Below, one piece after another: positions 9,308-18,104 of a stretch of DNA of 64,000 bases. Numbering within the stretch: the stretch's first letter is position 1; the number at the start of each line of letters is the position of its first letter. The notes beneath the pieces are model-generated. The model was not told the origin of the DNA. It saw nothing but the letters and a program-made list of their open reading frames with translations, and made no database searches. The position numbers and the translations under genes were made by a program. This DNA is from Pseudoalteromonas luteoviolacea (GTDB lineage Bacteria > Pseudomonadota > Gammaproteobacteria > Enterobacterales > Alteromonadaceae), in assembly GCF_001750165.1 (NCBI RefSeq), contig NZ_CP015412.1, positions 434,001 to 498,000 of the forward strand, written 5' to 3'.

Positions 9308-12300
9308 GATTAGTTGAAAAATATGGCTCGATAATCATAGCCTTTGCATTCCTACTAGTCGTATTAGGTGTTGTAGCTGGTTTAAAGCTTCCTAATGCGT
9401 TATTACCTAAAATCGACAGAGCACAAATTGCTGTAGTTACAGCTTGGCCTGGGAAAACTGCTGCTGAGATTGAGCAGAGCCTAATATCTCCTTTGGAGCG
9501 CCAACTAGCTGGTTTGAGTCAATTAAAAAACTTACAAACTAATATTTCTAACGGGCAAGCTTGGACTACCTTAAATTTCCATTATCAAGCTGATATGGAA
9601 AAAATTTATATGGAGGTTTTGGCGCGAATAAATCAAGTGCCTGACTGGCCCTCTCAGGTTGCTAAACCCAGAGTTATCGATTTTAGCAATGGCGCTGGTT
9701 CAACGCTCGCGTCTTTGTTTTTGTATTCTGAGACAGAAAAGTCACAAGAAGATTTTATGCATGCTTATCGAGCTTATGTTGAACCTGCGATGACAGATAT
9801 TCCAGGTATCACTAACATTAACATGGATAATAATCGATTGGCACAACGGGTAGATATTGAATTCGATCCACAAAAACTAACTCAATTTTCCTTGAGCATA
9901 GCGCAAGTGACTCGTAAGCTACAGGGGTTGATTGACCGTTCAGGTGACAGTTTATTACTAGGTTCAAAAGAGTACGACTTGCATTTTAAAGGTCAGATGA
10001 CGCTGGATGAGTTACGCAAATTGCCGATTGCGGTTACAGGCATCCGGGTTGTACGTTTAGGCGAAGTCGCGACCGTGCACAAGCGATTTGTATATGATTG
10101 GTCATACTCAACTTTTAAGGGTAATCCGGCAATTTATTTCTTCTTACAGCCAGATAAAGATATCAATGTACTAGAAACGATAGACCTCATCAAAACAACC
10201 TTAGATGAACTCAACGAGGGGCCGCTATCATCACTTGACCTTAAGGTTGTGATGAGTAGAGACAACTCACTGCCAATTAAACAAGCACTGCTATTGGTTT
10301 ATGGTAATTTATTACTGGGTGTTTTACTCGCTTGCGGCTTCTTATATTATTTCATTCGCAATTTGCGCGTGGTATTTTTGATTTTTGTGAGTATTCCAGT
10401 GTGTTTGTCGTTGGTGTTGCTGGGGATGCAATTGGGTGGGCGAAGCCTAAACTTAATTTCGTTAGCAGGAATGGCGCTGTCCGTCGGGCTGCTGCTCGAT
10501 GCGTCAATTATCATTGTGGAAAATATTCAGCGTTTACGGAGTACTGGGCTATCACTTTTGGAAAGCTGTCGCCAAGGTGTTTTACAAGTTCGTGCAGCAT
10601 TAATTTCCTCTACTTTGTCTAGTATTGTAATTTTTGTACCTATCGTTTTAATGCACTCGGAAGTGAGCCAGTTATTTGGTGATCTCGCATATACGATTTC
10701 TAGTGCTTTAGTCGCCTCAATTTTGGTTGCACTGTTTCTATTACCAGCTTTATCGCGGCAGCTATTGCCTGGTCAGACAGAGACGACTGGTAAAAAATTG
10801 TCTGAAAAATGGACGATGTTTGTCACGGCACCATCTCGATCTAAGCTTCAAGGGCGTGCGTGGTTAATATTAGCAATTCCTGGCGCTTTGTTTGTCAGTT
10901 GGTGGATGAAACCTGAATTAGACTTGTTGCCTAATCCAAAAGAAAATATTGTTATGGTGTATACCGCTTTTGATGAGCCGCTTTCTGTCAATGCCGCTAA
11001 AGCACAAATAGGTAATGTAATAGAACAGCGTATTGCCACTCAAAAAGAACTTGGTGATCATCCTGCTTTCAATATTCACGGCTCTTTTTGTCATCCTGGC
11101 TACTGCTTGCTTTATTTTTACCCTGAGGGTACTTGGGACTTTCCTACTTTTAAGAAGTGGGTAGATACTGAAATAGTCCAAGACTTACCTGATGCGAGAA
11201 CATATGTTTATCAAGGTACTTTACTTCGCTTAGCGCTGCCAGACGCGAGAACAAGTCAGCTCGATTTGAAAGGGCTGAGTATGCCAGAGTTACAAATTGC
11301 GGGACAAGAACTGCTCGCTCATTTAATCAAGACCTTCCCAGGTGCGCGGATCACCGAAGTTATTCCAATGCGTGATACAGTGGCTAGAGTAGAGTTTAAA
11401 CCTAAAGCGGATACACTTGCTTTTCTGGGGATGTCTCAATCTGAGTTGAATCAGATTTTAGTAACTCTAACAGACGGCGCTTACCTCGGTCAGTTTTACG
11501 CGGACGGTGATACTTTGCCTTTCTATTTAAAAGGTCAAACCCCAGATCACCTTGAAGAGCTATTGCAAACTGAAGTGATGATACCAAATCAAGGGTTACA
11601 TCCGCTGCGCTCTTTGGTTGAAACTCAGCTAAGCTTGGCGCCAAGCGCTATATACCGTACTGATCGTGAAGTAAGTATGTCGATTAACTTGGTGCCAGCC
11701 AATGGCCAACCAGTAGGTCCTTTTATTGAGCAAGTTAAAGCCGAGGTTTCAGCTTATTTAGCACAACGGCCAGATCAAGACTTATTTATAAATTATCGTG
11801 GTAGTGCAGATCAGTTGAGTGGCTTTTTAGCTGAGTTCTTGCAAATGTTCTTAGTTTCATTACTGATATTATTTTTATTGATACGGATCGCGCTTAACTC
11901 TTGGTCTTTAGCGTTAGCTGTTATGTTGTCGATGCCATTGGCTATATTAGGCGGCATGCTTTGTTTGAAAATTGTCGACTATTTTGCGCCGCAAAATTTG
12001 GATATTGTAACTATGATTGGCTTTATTATCTTAATGGGCTTAGTCATAAACAATGCCATTCTACTTGCGAGTCAATATCGTTCTGCGATGGTTGCCGGAC
12101 AAAGTCAACAGCAAGCGATTATTCAGTCTACGGGTTATCGAATGCGAGCTATCTATATGAGTACGGGGACAAGTGTTTTCGGTATGTTGCCACTCATGCT
12201 CAGCCCTGGTGACGGTTCGGAGATATATCGTGGTCTGGCCGCTGTGATCGTGGGGGGTATGACGTTCAGTGCCTTGTTTAGTTTGGGCTTTATGTCCGCT

Positions 12301-12387
12301 TTGCTGTCCTTACCTGTATTCAATAAACAGACTCAATCAACGGGTGATTCTGAAACAGTAAATGAACCTTTGTTAGAAAATAAATAA
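9304..12387 (+). CDS. RND efflux permease with a non-canonical proton-relay set
   Basis: 1027 aa, full length for an RND inner-membrane pump (about 1020-1050 aa). A first membrane helix near residues 10-28 is followed by a large periplasmic loop, a helix bundle around 330-480, a second periplasmic loop and a C-terminal bundle (~850-1000). The TM4 motif reads GLLLDASIIIVEN: Asp399 corresponds to AcrB D407, but the adjacent second Asp (D408) is Ala. In TM10 the segment GLVINNAIL has Asn916 where AcrB has the essential Lys940. The pump therefore keeps only one of the three usual charged residues, as in some other RND branches. It partners with the adaptor encoded by the preceding overlapping gene; substrate unknown, probably the NRPS product. 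Confidence 0.9.
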   Translation: MRLVEKYGSIIIAFAFLLVVLGVVAGLKLPNALLPKIDRAQIAVVTAWPGKTAAEIEQSLISPLERQLAGLSQLKNLQTNISNGQAWTTLNFHYQADMEKIYMEVLARINQVPDWPSQVAKPRVIDFSNGAGSTLASLFLYSETEKSQEDFMHAYRAYVEPAMTDIPGITNINMDNNRLAQRVDIEFDPQKLTQFSLSIAQVTRKLQGLIDRSGDSLLLGSKEYDLHFKGQMTLDELRKLPIAVTGIRVVRLGEVATVHKRFVYDWSYSTFKGNPAIYFFLQPDKDINVLETIDLIKTTLDELNEGPLSSLDLKVVMSRDNSLPIKQALLLVYGNLLLGVLLACGFLYYFIRNLRVVFLIFVSIPVCLSLVLLGMQLGGRSLNLISLAGMALSVGLLLDASIIIVENIQRLRSTGLSLLESCRQGVLQVRAALISSTLSSIVIFVPIVLMHSEVSQLFGDLAYTISSALVASILVALFLLPALSRQLLPGQTETTGKKLSEKWTMFVTAPSRSKLQGRAWLILAIPGALFVSWWMKPELDLLPNPKENIVMVYTAFDEPLSVNAAKAQIGNVIEQRIATQKELGDHPAFNIHGSFCHPGYCLLYFYPEGTWDFPTFKKWVDTEIVQDLPDARTYVYQGTLLRLALPDARTSQLDLKGLSMPELQIAGQELLAHLIKTFPGARITEVIPMRDTVARVEFKPKADTLAFLGMSQSELNQILVTLTDGAYLGQFYADGDTLPFYLKGQTPDHLEELLQTEVMIPNQGLHPLRSLVETQLSLAPSAIYRTDREVSMSINLVPANGQPVGPFIEQVKAEVSAYLAQRPDQDLFINYRGSADQLSGFLAEFLQMFLVSLLILFLLIRIALNSWSLALAVMLSMPLAILGGMLCLKIVDYFAPQNLDIVTMIGFIILMGLVINNAILLASQYRSAMVAGQSQQQAIIQSTGYRMRAIYMSTGTSVFGMLPLMLSPGDGSEIYRGLAAVIVGGMTFSALFSLGFMSALLSLPVFNKQTQSTGDSETVNEPLLENK

Positions 12388-12393
12388 AGGTTT

Positions 12394-12447
12394 GGTTTCT
12401 GCCGTGGCTACTTTTACTTGGAGAAGTCATGGTAGAGACCGTTATTT
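12394..12447 (+). terminator. Probable terminator of the NRPS/efflux operon
   Basis: Imperfect stem of about 13 bp (GGTTTCTGCCGTG at 12394-12406 with CATGGTAGAGACC at 12428-12440). The differing positions are all G-U compatible in RNA. It is followed by GTTATTTT and starts just after the RND stop codon. Confidence 0.5.
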
Positions 12448-12574
12448 TCATCTCCACCATATAGTTTTCAATGATAGCTGTGACTGAAGTGGTGCGAGTT
12501 CTACGAAAAGTATTTTTCAGGGCTTGACTGTTTTGAACGATACAGCTCGCTCTATTAAAAGGATATATGAGTTT

Positions 12575-13633
12575 ATGATCGCTAGATATTTATTGTGCTT
12601 GAGTTTATGGACGCTTGGTCTTGGTAAAGCACATGCTAATGATATTGACATTGCACAACAGCTACAACCAGCTCAAGCTAAATTAATTGTGGAAGAGTTT
12701 GCTCAATCTTTGGAACAAAACTATGTATTTACCGACACTGCTAAGAAAATTGCGAAGCAATTGCGCGCATTGACATTTGACCATGTGCAATCTCGACAGG
12801 GGCTTTCAAAAAAAGTCACCAATATAGTGAATCAATATGATAAACATCTAGCGTTGGTCACTCGAGTTGACAACGAAGGTCGTCACAGTGAAGAATCCAG
12901 AGAGCCTTGGTTTACTGAATTGAAGCGAAAAAACTCTGGTGTACGTCAAGTGGAAGTTTTGGCAGGAAATATTGGTTATTTAGAAATGTGGGGCTTTGAT
13001 TCCGTATCTTCTCAAGCTAAGGAATTAATTGACGCCTCGATGACCTTGTTAGAGAGAACCGATGCAATCATTTTGGATTTAAGCCAAAACGGTGGAGGCG
13101 ATGGGTATATGATCCCCCATTTTGCTAGTTACTTTCTATCAAAACCAACTTTATTACACTCTTACCAATTTCGAAATGGAGGTCGTTTTCCCTTCCATAG
13201 TGGTCAGCCTCTTGGGGCAAGTCAATTACGAGAGCTCCCGTTATACATATTGATTGGCCCTGAAACTTTCTCAGCTGGAGAAGCATTTGCTTATGTAATG
13301 AAACACCTAGGGCGAGCAACTGTATTAGGTGAGCCGTCGAAAGGAGGCGCAAATCCGATCAGGCAATTTAGATTATCACACGATTATATTGCGTTTGTGG
13401 CTATTGGAACCAGTATTAACCCAATCACACATGAAAACTGGGAAGGAAAAGGGGTTATGCCAGATATCAACACTAAAGTTGAATTTGCGAAGTCACAAGC
13501 TTACTTGATGGCGTTACAGCAGTTAGCTGGGAAAACTTCAAATCCATATTTGATTAAAGAGCGAACGGAGGCGATGCGCCAATTATCGACGCAGCTTGCA
13601 GTTAGCAATGCCAATGCTAACAGTAATAATTAG
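12575..13633 (+). CDS. Exported S41-family (IRBP/tail-specific protease-like) serine peptidase
   Basis: I choose the ATG at 12575 (352 aa), because AAAAGGA lies 11 bases upstream and the first residues then form a signal peptide (MIARYLLCLSLWTLGLGKAHA). A TTG at 12524 in the same frame is a weaker alternative. The catalytic-domain core is recognisable: LDLSQNGGGDG, then PETFSAGEAFAYVMK with the predicted nucleophile Ser233, then GKGVMPD. There is no PDZ domain, as in IRBP-like S41 proteins. Likely periplasmic or secreted. Closeness to the NRPS-efflux operon may be coincidental, or it could mature a product or a transporter component; the sequence does not decide. Confidence 0.82.
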   Translation: MIARYLLCLSLWTLGLGKAHANDIDIAQQLQPAQAKLIVEEFAQSLEQNYVFTDTAKKIAKQLRALTFDHVQSRQGLSKKVTNIVNQYDKHLALVTRVDNEGRHSEESREPWFTELKRKNSGVRQVEVLAGNIGYLEMWGFDSVSSQAKELIDASMTLLERTDAIILDLSQNGGGDGYMIPHFASYFLSKPTLLHSYQFRNGGRFPFHSGQPLGASQLRELPLYILIGPETFSAGEAFAYVMKHLGRATVLGEPSKGGANPIRQFRLSHDYIAFVAIGTSINPITHENWEGKGVMPDINTKVEFAKSQAYLMALQQLAGKTSNPYLIKERTEAMRQLSTQLAVSNANANSNN

Positions 13634-13833
13634 AAATGGAGTCTGCTTTTCGTTCTCACCGTTACTATCTCAGCGTGGTATCTTAAAATTCTTAGTCTTT
13701 TTCAAGGCTGACTGGTTATTCCGTGATGCCTTGACTTTAATTTAGTGCATTAAAGTTGATTCAATGACTTTCATCGTTAACAGTGATATTTCAATAAAAA
13801 TTAAAATGATTCTATCAAATAGATAGCAGTTCA

Positions 13834-13915
13834 AAATTGTTGCTGGCGATAAGGCCAGAGTAAAACGGAAAGGAACAAATGTGAGTGTCCTTAAATGAAC
13901 TATTAGCAACAATTT
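13834..13915 (+). other. Candidate structured RNA (three-stem junction)
   Basis: A closing stem of 11 perfect base pairs, AAATTGTTGCT (13834-13844) with AGCAACAATTT (13905-13915), encloses two smaller hairpins: CTGGC/GCCAG around a GATAAG loop (13843-13858, sharing two bases with the closing stem) and AAGGA/TCCTT (13870-13892). It sits in a gene-free stretch. No known riboswitch or sRNA family is recognised; a MITE-like remnant is an alternative. Confidence 0.35.
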
Positions 13916-14894
13916 ATTGATGCCCTGAAATTAAATAAGTAATATTTTAGACAAGATGTTCGCGATTTTTTCTAAGTAATCAGTATACATTTATCAATAA
14001 ACATTGAATAGGGAAGTAAGTTTTTCCATACGTTTAAGGTATTAGTGTACATTTAATGATGGCATGTAAATTTTATGTGATTTTTATAGATTTTCTTGAT
14101 GAGATTGTTTGATAAATTTCAATTCATATAATAATAGGGCTATTACACTGAGTAGGAATTTTAAATATAGTTTATGGGAAATAAAAGTTACATATTCACT
14201 TTGTAGTTGGAAGTATATTCCCTGTGTTATGTAATTGAACTCCCTCTAAAACATCAAGCTATAACATGGGTTGTTAAGTGAGTTTATAATAACAATTCAA
14301 AAGCTAGTTATAAAAAAATTCATAATATAGAACAATTTTTCTCAATCAGTTTTAATGCTTATTAGCTAATTAATAGCTTTATGCTTAAAGTCCATTCTAA
14401 TGCTGTATTTATTACTGATTGAAATTATATCTATTATTATCATGTATTTGTTTGGGTAGAACTAAGTTCAATAAGAGAATATCAGGTCTTATAGAAATAG
14501 TTGATCTAACCTTAAAAGTGAAAATTCAATGGATAAGATACCCATTAAGTAGATTGTTCTTCGCTTTATATCCATTTATTTCGTATGAAAATTTCATTTA
14601 TTTGAGTGTTCTACTATTCTTTAGCGCTATCTTCTTCGCAAGGGAAGTAACCTGAAGCCTGCTATTGGTATTTCAGAGGAACAATGACTTGGTTGAAGAT
14701 GAAAATTTTAATGACGTGTTCTTGGTACGAACGTGAAATGAAATATATATTAATATTATCAACAACTTAAATTTTTTGTGCCTACTCTAAAACACCTGCC
14801 ATTCATTATTATAAGACAAAAATCGATTGAACTAAGCTTTTCAGGTGAAAACGGCATACCTGTTAGGTGCCCTGTTTTTAAGATGTATCTTTAT

Positions 14895-14920
14895 GCCGTG
14901 AGTTCATATGAACTCACGGC
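14895..14920. promoter_or_regulatory. Perfect 26-bp palindrome, possible operator or terminator stem
   Basis: GCCGTGAGTTCAT is followed directly by its exact reverse complement with no spacer. The next bases (CAGTGTTTTATTTTT) contain T runs, so a cruciform or terminator-like hairpin is possible. It is 280 bp upstream of the VOC/aminotransferase/dehydrogenase operon and could also bind a dimeric regulator. Confidence 0.5.
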
Positions 14921-15199
14921 CAGTGTTTTATTTTTACAGCTTACGACTTTATTTCCACTCCCATTTATTTTGGCATGTCTCTTAAGTATGTTGTGATTTT
15001 CATTGTTGATAAAAATAGGATTTATTTTCTATGTGAATTTGTTGTTATGTTTTATCTTGTGTTTAATTTTTTGTTACTCGCATTGTTGTATTTTTTAATT
15101 CTAAGTTTTATTATCGTTTTAGATATATCAGATATATTTTATAACGATTATAAATTATTTATTGTGACAGACAGCAAGGTTTTATAAGGAGTAAAATTA

Positions 15200-15688
15200 A
15201 TGTCTCAGATCGGAAATTACACAGAAATTGATCATTTAGCGATTGCAGTAAGTAGCTTGGAAGAGTCAATTTGTTTTTATACAGAAAAATTAAATTTTAA
15301 ACTAAAATGCATAAGAGAAATTGAAGGTACTTACACTGGCATGCGCTCTGCAGAGCTTACCTCTGCGGGTAATTTTTCTATTGTATTAGTAGAGTCCACT
15401 CACCCTGAATCACAAGTACAAATGTTTGTAGATAAGCATAATTATGGCGTGCAGCACGTCGCGTTTAAAGTGGATAATATTGAATCAGAAAGAGAAAAGC
15501 TTATCGAAGCTGGTGTTGATTTTTCTACAGACATTATTGAAGGGCCTGGAGTAAAACAAATGTTCACTAGAAGGGAAGAAACTAGTGGAATGATGTACGA
15601 ATTTATACAAAGAACAGAACAGGAAGGTTTCTTGGAAGATAATATTCAGAACTTGTTTAATCAACTTGAAGAAAATGGTGCATACTAA
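15200..15688 (+). CDS. Single-domain VOC enzyme resembling the catalytic half of 4-hydroxyphenylpyruvate dioxygenase / hydroxymandelate synthase
   Basis: 162 aa behind AAGGAG. One vicinal-oxygen-chelate domain carries a full 2-His-1-Glu metal triad: His12 (DHLAIAV), His86 (GVQHVAFKV) and Glu134 (YEFIQR). The C-terminus, from FIQR through GF (143-144), an Asn and LF (152-153), matches the tail that follows the metal Glu in HPPD and HmaS. Those enzymes are about twice as long because they also have an N-terminal VOC half, absent here. Methylmalonyl-CoA epimerase and glyoxalase share the fold but not that tail. Predicted role: Fe(II) oxygenase acting on an aryl-pyruvate. It leads an operon with an HpgT-like aminotransferase and an Ldh_2 dehydrogenase, which fits a hydroxyphenylglycine-type route; this is inference. 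Confidence 0.72.
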   Translation: MSQIGNYTEIDHLAIAVSSLEESICFYTEKLNFKLKCIREIEGTYTGMRSAELTSAGNFSIVLVESTHPESQVQMFVDKHNYGVQHVAFKVDNIESEREKLIEAGVDFSTDIIEGPGVKQMFTRREETSGMMYEFIQRTEQEGFLEDNIQNLFNQLEENGAY

Positions 15689-15741
15689 CTTCTTAGTTTT
15701 TAAAACATAGCTACATACATTAATAATAAAAGGCAACAGTT

Positions 15742-16998
15742 ATGTATGATACTGAAGTTATGAACTTCCTAAATGAAATATCTATGGTCTACCCGGATGC
15801 AACTTCTTTAGCATCTGGAAAACCATCAGACTTATACCTCATAGAAAAAAGTGAGGAATTTTTTAGAAAATCTTATGTTAATTATAGGGCTCAGCAACAA
15901 AACGAAAAACCAGAAACTGTCGAGCTGCCTATGTTCCAGTATGGTAAAGCCGCTGGTTCGATAGGTGATATAATTTCTGAACACTTACTAAAAGACTACA
16001 ATATAGACGCAGATTCTCAACAAGTACTCATTACCAATGGCGGGCAAGAGGCTATGTTAATGCTCGCTATGGTGCTCGCCCCCGGGCAGGATGATGTTTT
16101 ATTAACTTTTGACCCATCTTATATTGGTTTTTCAGGTGCGGCCATGATTGCGGGTAAAAATATAGAACCGATAGAAGCAACGCTTGATGGTATCTGTGTT
16201 GAACGCGTTGAAGCATCTATTCGTGAAATTTTATTGAAAGGTAAAAAACCTGTCGCGCTTTATTTGAATCCAGATTATAACAATCCGCTCGGTATGAGCT
16301 TTACCGAGGAGGAGCGCCTGCAGCTCATCACGCTATGTCACAAATATGGAATATACATACTAGAGGATAGTCCTTACAGCCAGTTTGTTTATGAAGGGGA
16401 GCAGTATGCGTCAATGTATAATCTAGATGAACATAGCTCTGTTATTCATATAGGGTCCTTCTCAAAAACACTGTGGCCTAGCCTGCGTATAGGTTACATG
16501 GTAATACCTAAAGCAGCTTCTCAATTGTATAAAAATTTAGTTGCGGCTAAATCATTCGTTAGTTTGAATACGTGCCAAATGGCACAATCTGTAGTTGCAG
16601 GATATTTAATTGAGAATGAATATTCCTTGCGCCCAAGAGTCAATAAAATTATCCCTCATTACAAAGAAAGTCTAAAGATTGTTGTCGATGTATTAGCGAC
16701 TAGACTGGGAAATGTCGCAGGGTTTAGCTGGACTGAGGTTGAAGGAGGATTCTTTTTGGCTTTGGAACTTCCTTATGAGTTTAGCAAAGAAGACCTCTCT
16801 CGATGCGCTCAAGAAAATAAAGTGATTTGTATGCCTATGAGCTTTTTCTCTTCACAGCGCTTTGAGCATAATTGGCGACGATTTATTAGAATTAGTATTT
16901 CCTATGTCCATGGTGATGAACTAAAGGCCGCAGTAATACGATTGACTGATTATTTACTGGATGCTATCGATAGAAAAAATAATAAGGATATGGCATGA
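15742..16998 (+). CDS. PLP-dependent aminotransferase, class I/II fold, HpgT-like
   Basis: 418 aa, 53 bases after the VOC gene. Signatures: NPDYNNPLG (PLP-contacting Asn), EDSPY with Asp209, and GSFSKTLWPSLRIGY with the Schiff-base lysine K242 and Arg249. A C-terminal RFIRISISY holds the substrate-carboxylate Arg. The N-terminal stretch MNFLNEISMVYPDATSLASG resembles 4-hydroxy-/3,5-dihydroxyphenylglycine transaminases (HpgT) and related ARO8/MocR-type enzymes. In the Hpg cycle such an enzyme aminates an aryl-glyoxylate with tyrosine as donor, regenerating hydroxyphenylpyruvate. Its stop overlaps the next start by ATGA. Substrate assignment is inferred from similarity recalled by eye and from its neighbours; a general aromatic or branched-chain aminotransferase remains possible. 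Confidence 0.8.
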   Translation: MYDTEVMNFLNEISMVYPDATSLASGKPSDLYLIEKSEEFFRKSYVNYRAQQQNEKPETVELPMFQYGKAAGSIGDIISEHLLKDYNIDADSQQVLITNGGQEAMLMLAMVLAPGQDDVLLTFDPSYIGFSGAAMIAGKNIEPIEATLDGICVERVEASIREILLKGKKPVALYLNPDYNNPLGMSFTEEERLQLITLCHKYGIYILEDSPYSQFVYEGEQYASMYNLDEHSSVIHIGSFSKTLWPSLRIGYMVIPKAASQLYKNLVAAKSFVSLNTCQMAQSVVAGYLIENEYSLRPRVNKIIPHYKESLKIVVDVLATRLGNVAGFSWTEVEGGFFLALELPYEFSKEDLSRCAQENKVICMPMSFFSSQRFEHNWRRFIRISISYVHGDELKAAVIRLTDYLLDAIDRKNNKDMA

Positions 16999-18017
16999 CT
17001 AACTATTTAAAAGAAGATGCTATCCGTCGGGTAGTTTTCAGTGAGCTAAGCAAATTGGATATGCCTGAACAAGATGCTAAGTATTTAGTTGAAGGTCTAT
17101 TGCACAGCTCAATGCGAGGTATAGATACACACGGTATTGCGTTGTTGCCTACTTATCTTGAAGAGTTAAGAGGTGGTAGAAGCCGCACTAAGCCAAATTT
17201 ACAGTGGCAGCAGCCTTTGCCGTGTTGTTTAAAACTTGATGCTGATGGCGCAAATGGTGTTGTGGCAGCAAGCCATGCGATGCTGCGTGCAATTGAAGTT
17301 GCCAGTGTTTATGGCGTTGCTGTGGTATCTGTAAGAAACTCAAACCATTTTGCAGCTGCGTCCATTTATACACATATGGCTGCAGAAAGAGACATGATAG
17401 GGATTTGTCTATCAAATAGTGATGCATTAGTCGGGTTAGAAAATGGTAAAGAACCATTTTTGGGTACTAACCCTATAGCTATGACCGCTTCGGGTGCAGG
17501 CGGTGAGCTCTTTGATCTTGATTTTGCAACCAGTCAGGTTTCTTACTCAAAGGTCAGGAGGCATTTAAATGAGGGCAAACCTATACCGTCTGGGTGGGCC
17601 AAAGACGCCGAAGGTAATGATACAAGTTGCACAAATGAGTTTCATGCTTTAGAAGCTTTAGGAGGTTATAAAGGGCAGGGGATTGGATTTATGGTACAAA
17701 TTTTAACCTCCGTGCTTGCTGATACACCTTTTGACAATCAATTATCGCATCTTTACTGTGAACCTTATGACAGCCCCAGAAATATAGCGCATACAATGGT
17801 AGTGCTTTCTCCAGCGATGTTTGATCCTACAAATGGCTCAGTCGATGGATTTAAATCCAGATTGTCTGGTCTGATGGCTACAGCTCGAGAGCAAGGAGAT
17901 GGAGTCACTTTACCAGGTGACAAAGAGCGCCAGTGTAAGTCTGCTCGAGCGCAATCGGGGATCCCTGTTTCTCCTGAATTTTATAATTGGTTTCTTGAGC
18001 TTAGCGAAACTAACTAA
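16995..18017 (+). CDS. Malate/L-lactate dehydrogenase (Ldh_2) family NAD(P)-dependent oxidoreductase
   Basis: 340 aa, overlapping the previous stop by four bases. Family hallmarks: RGIDTHGI (41-48), VRNSNHFAAA with catalytic His118, LGTNPIAM, LDFATS, GGYKGQGIGFMVQIL and LPGDKE. These enzymes interconvert alpha-hydroxy and alpha-keto acids using nicotinamide cofactor, and are unrelated to classical Rossmann LDH. In the operon it could oxidise a hydroxymandelate-like product of the VOC enzyme to the keto acid used by the aminotransferase, replacing the FMN oxidase Hmo of actinomycete Hpg clusters. It could instead reduce an aryl-pyruvate to an aryl-lactate. Family assignment is solid; the role is inference. 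Confidence 0.85.
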   Translation: MTNYLKEDAIRRVVFSELSKLDMPEQDAKYLVEGLLHSSMRGIDTHGIALLPTYLEELRGGRSRTKPNLQWQQPLPCCLKLDADGANGVVAASHAMLRAIEVASVYGVAVVSVRNSNHFAAASIYTHMAAERDMIGICLSNSDALVGLENGKEPFLGTNPIAMTASGAGGELFDLDFATSQVSYSKVRRHLNEGKPIPSGWAKDAEGNDTSCTNEFHALEALGGYKGQGIGFMVQILTSVLADTPFDNQLSHLYCEPYDSPRNIAHTMVVLSPAMFDPTNGSVDGFKSRLSGLMATAREQGDGVTLPGDKERQCKSARAQSGIPVSPEFYNWFLELSETN

Positions 18018-18064
18018 GATAAGCCCTATATCAATGTTATGTCGTATCGGCTAACAATGTAATT

Positions 18065-18104
18065 ATGACAAGCACTGACTTTGGGTAGAGCTTGTCATTT
18101 TTAA
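18065..18104 (+). terminator. Rho-independent terminator after the VOC/aminotransferase/dehydrogenase operon
   Basis: Stem ATGACAAGC (18065-18073) with GCTTGTCAT (18090-18098), 16-nt loop, then TTTTTAAATT. It begins 48 bases after the dehydrogenase stop. Confidence 0.75.

Larger units (their letters stand above)
13635..15180. other. Gene-poor AT-rich gap
   Basis: About 1.55 kb without a convincing gene. Short open frames at 14419-14655, 14778-14996 and 14975-15187 are AT-driven, hydrophobic by composition, and lack ribosome sites. A weak hairpin with stem TCAAGGC/GCCTTGA (13702-13734) followed by CTTTAATTT may end the S41 transcript. The structured element at 13834-13915 and the palindrome at 14895-14920 are listed separately. 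Confidence 0.6.

Noticed and set aside
14419..15187. Three short hydrophobic frames in the AT-rich gap
   Set aside because: Composition follows the AT-rich DNA, ribosome sites are absent and one frame runs through the 26-bp palindrome.
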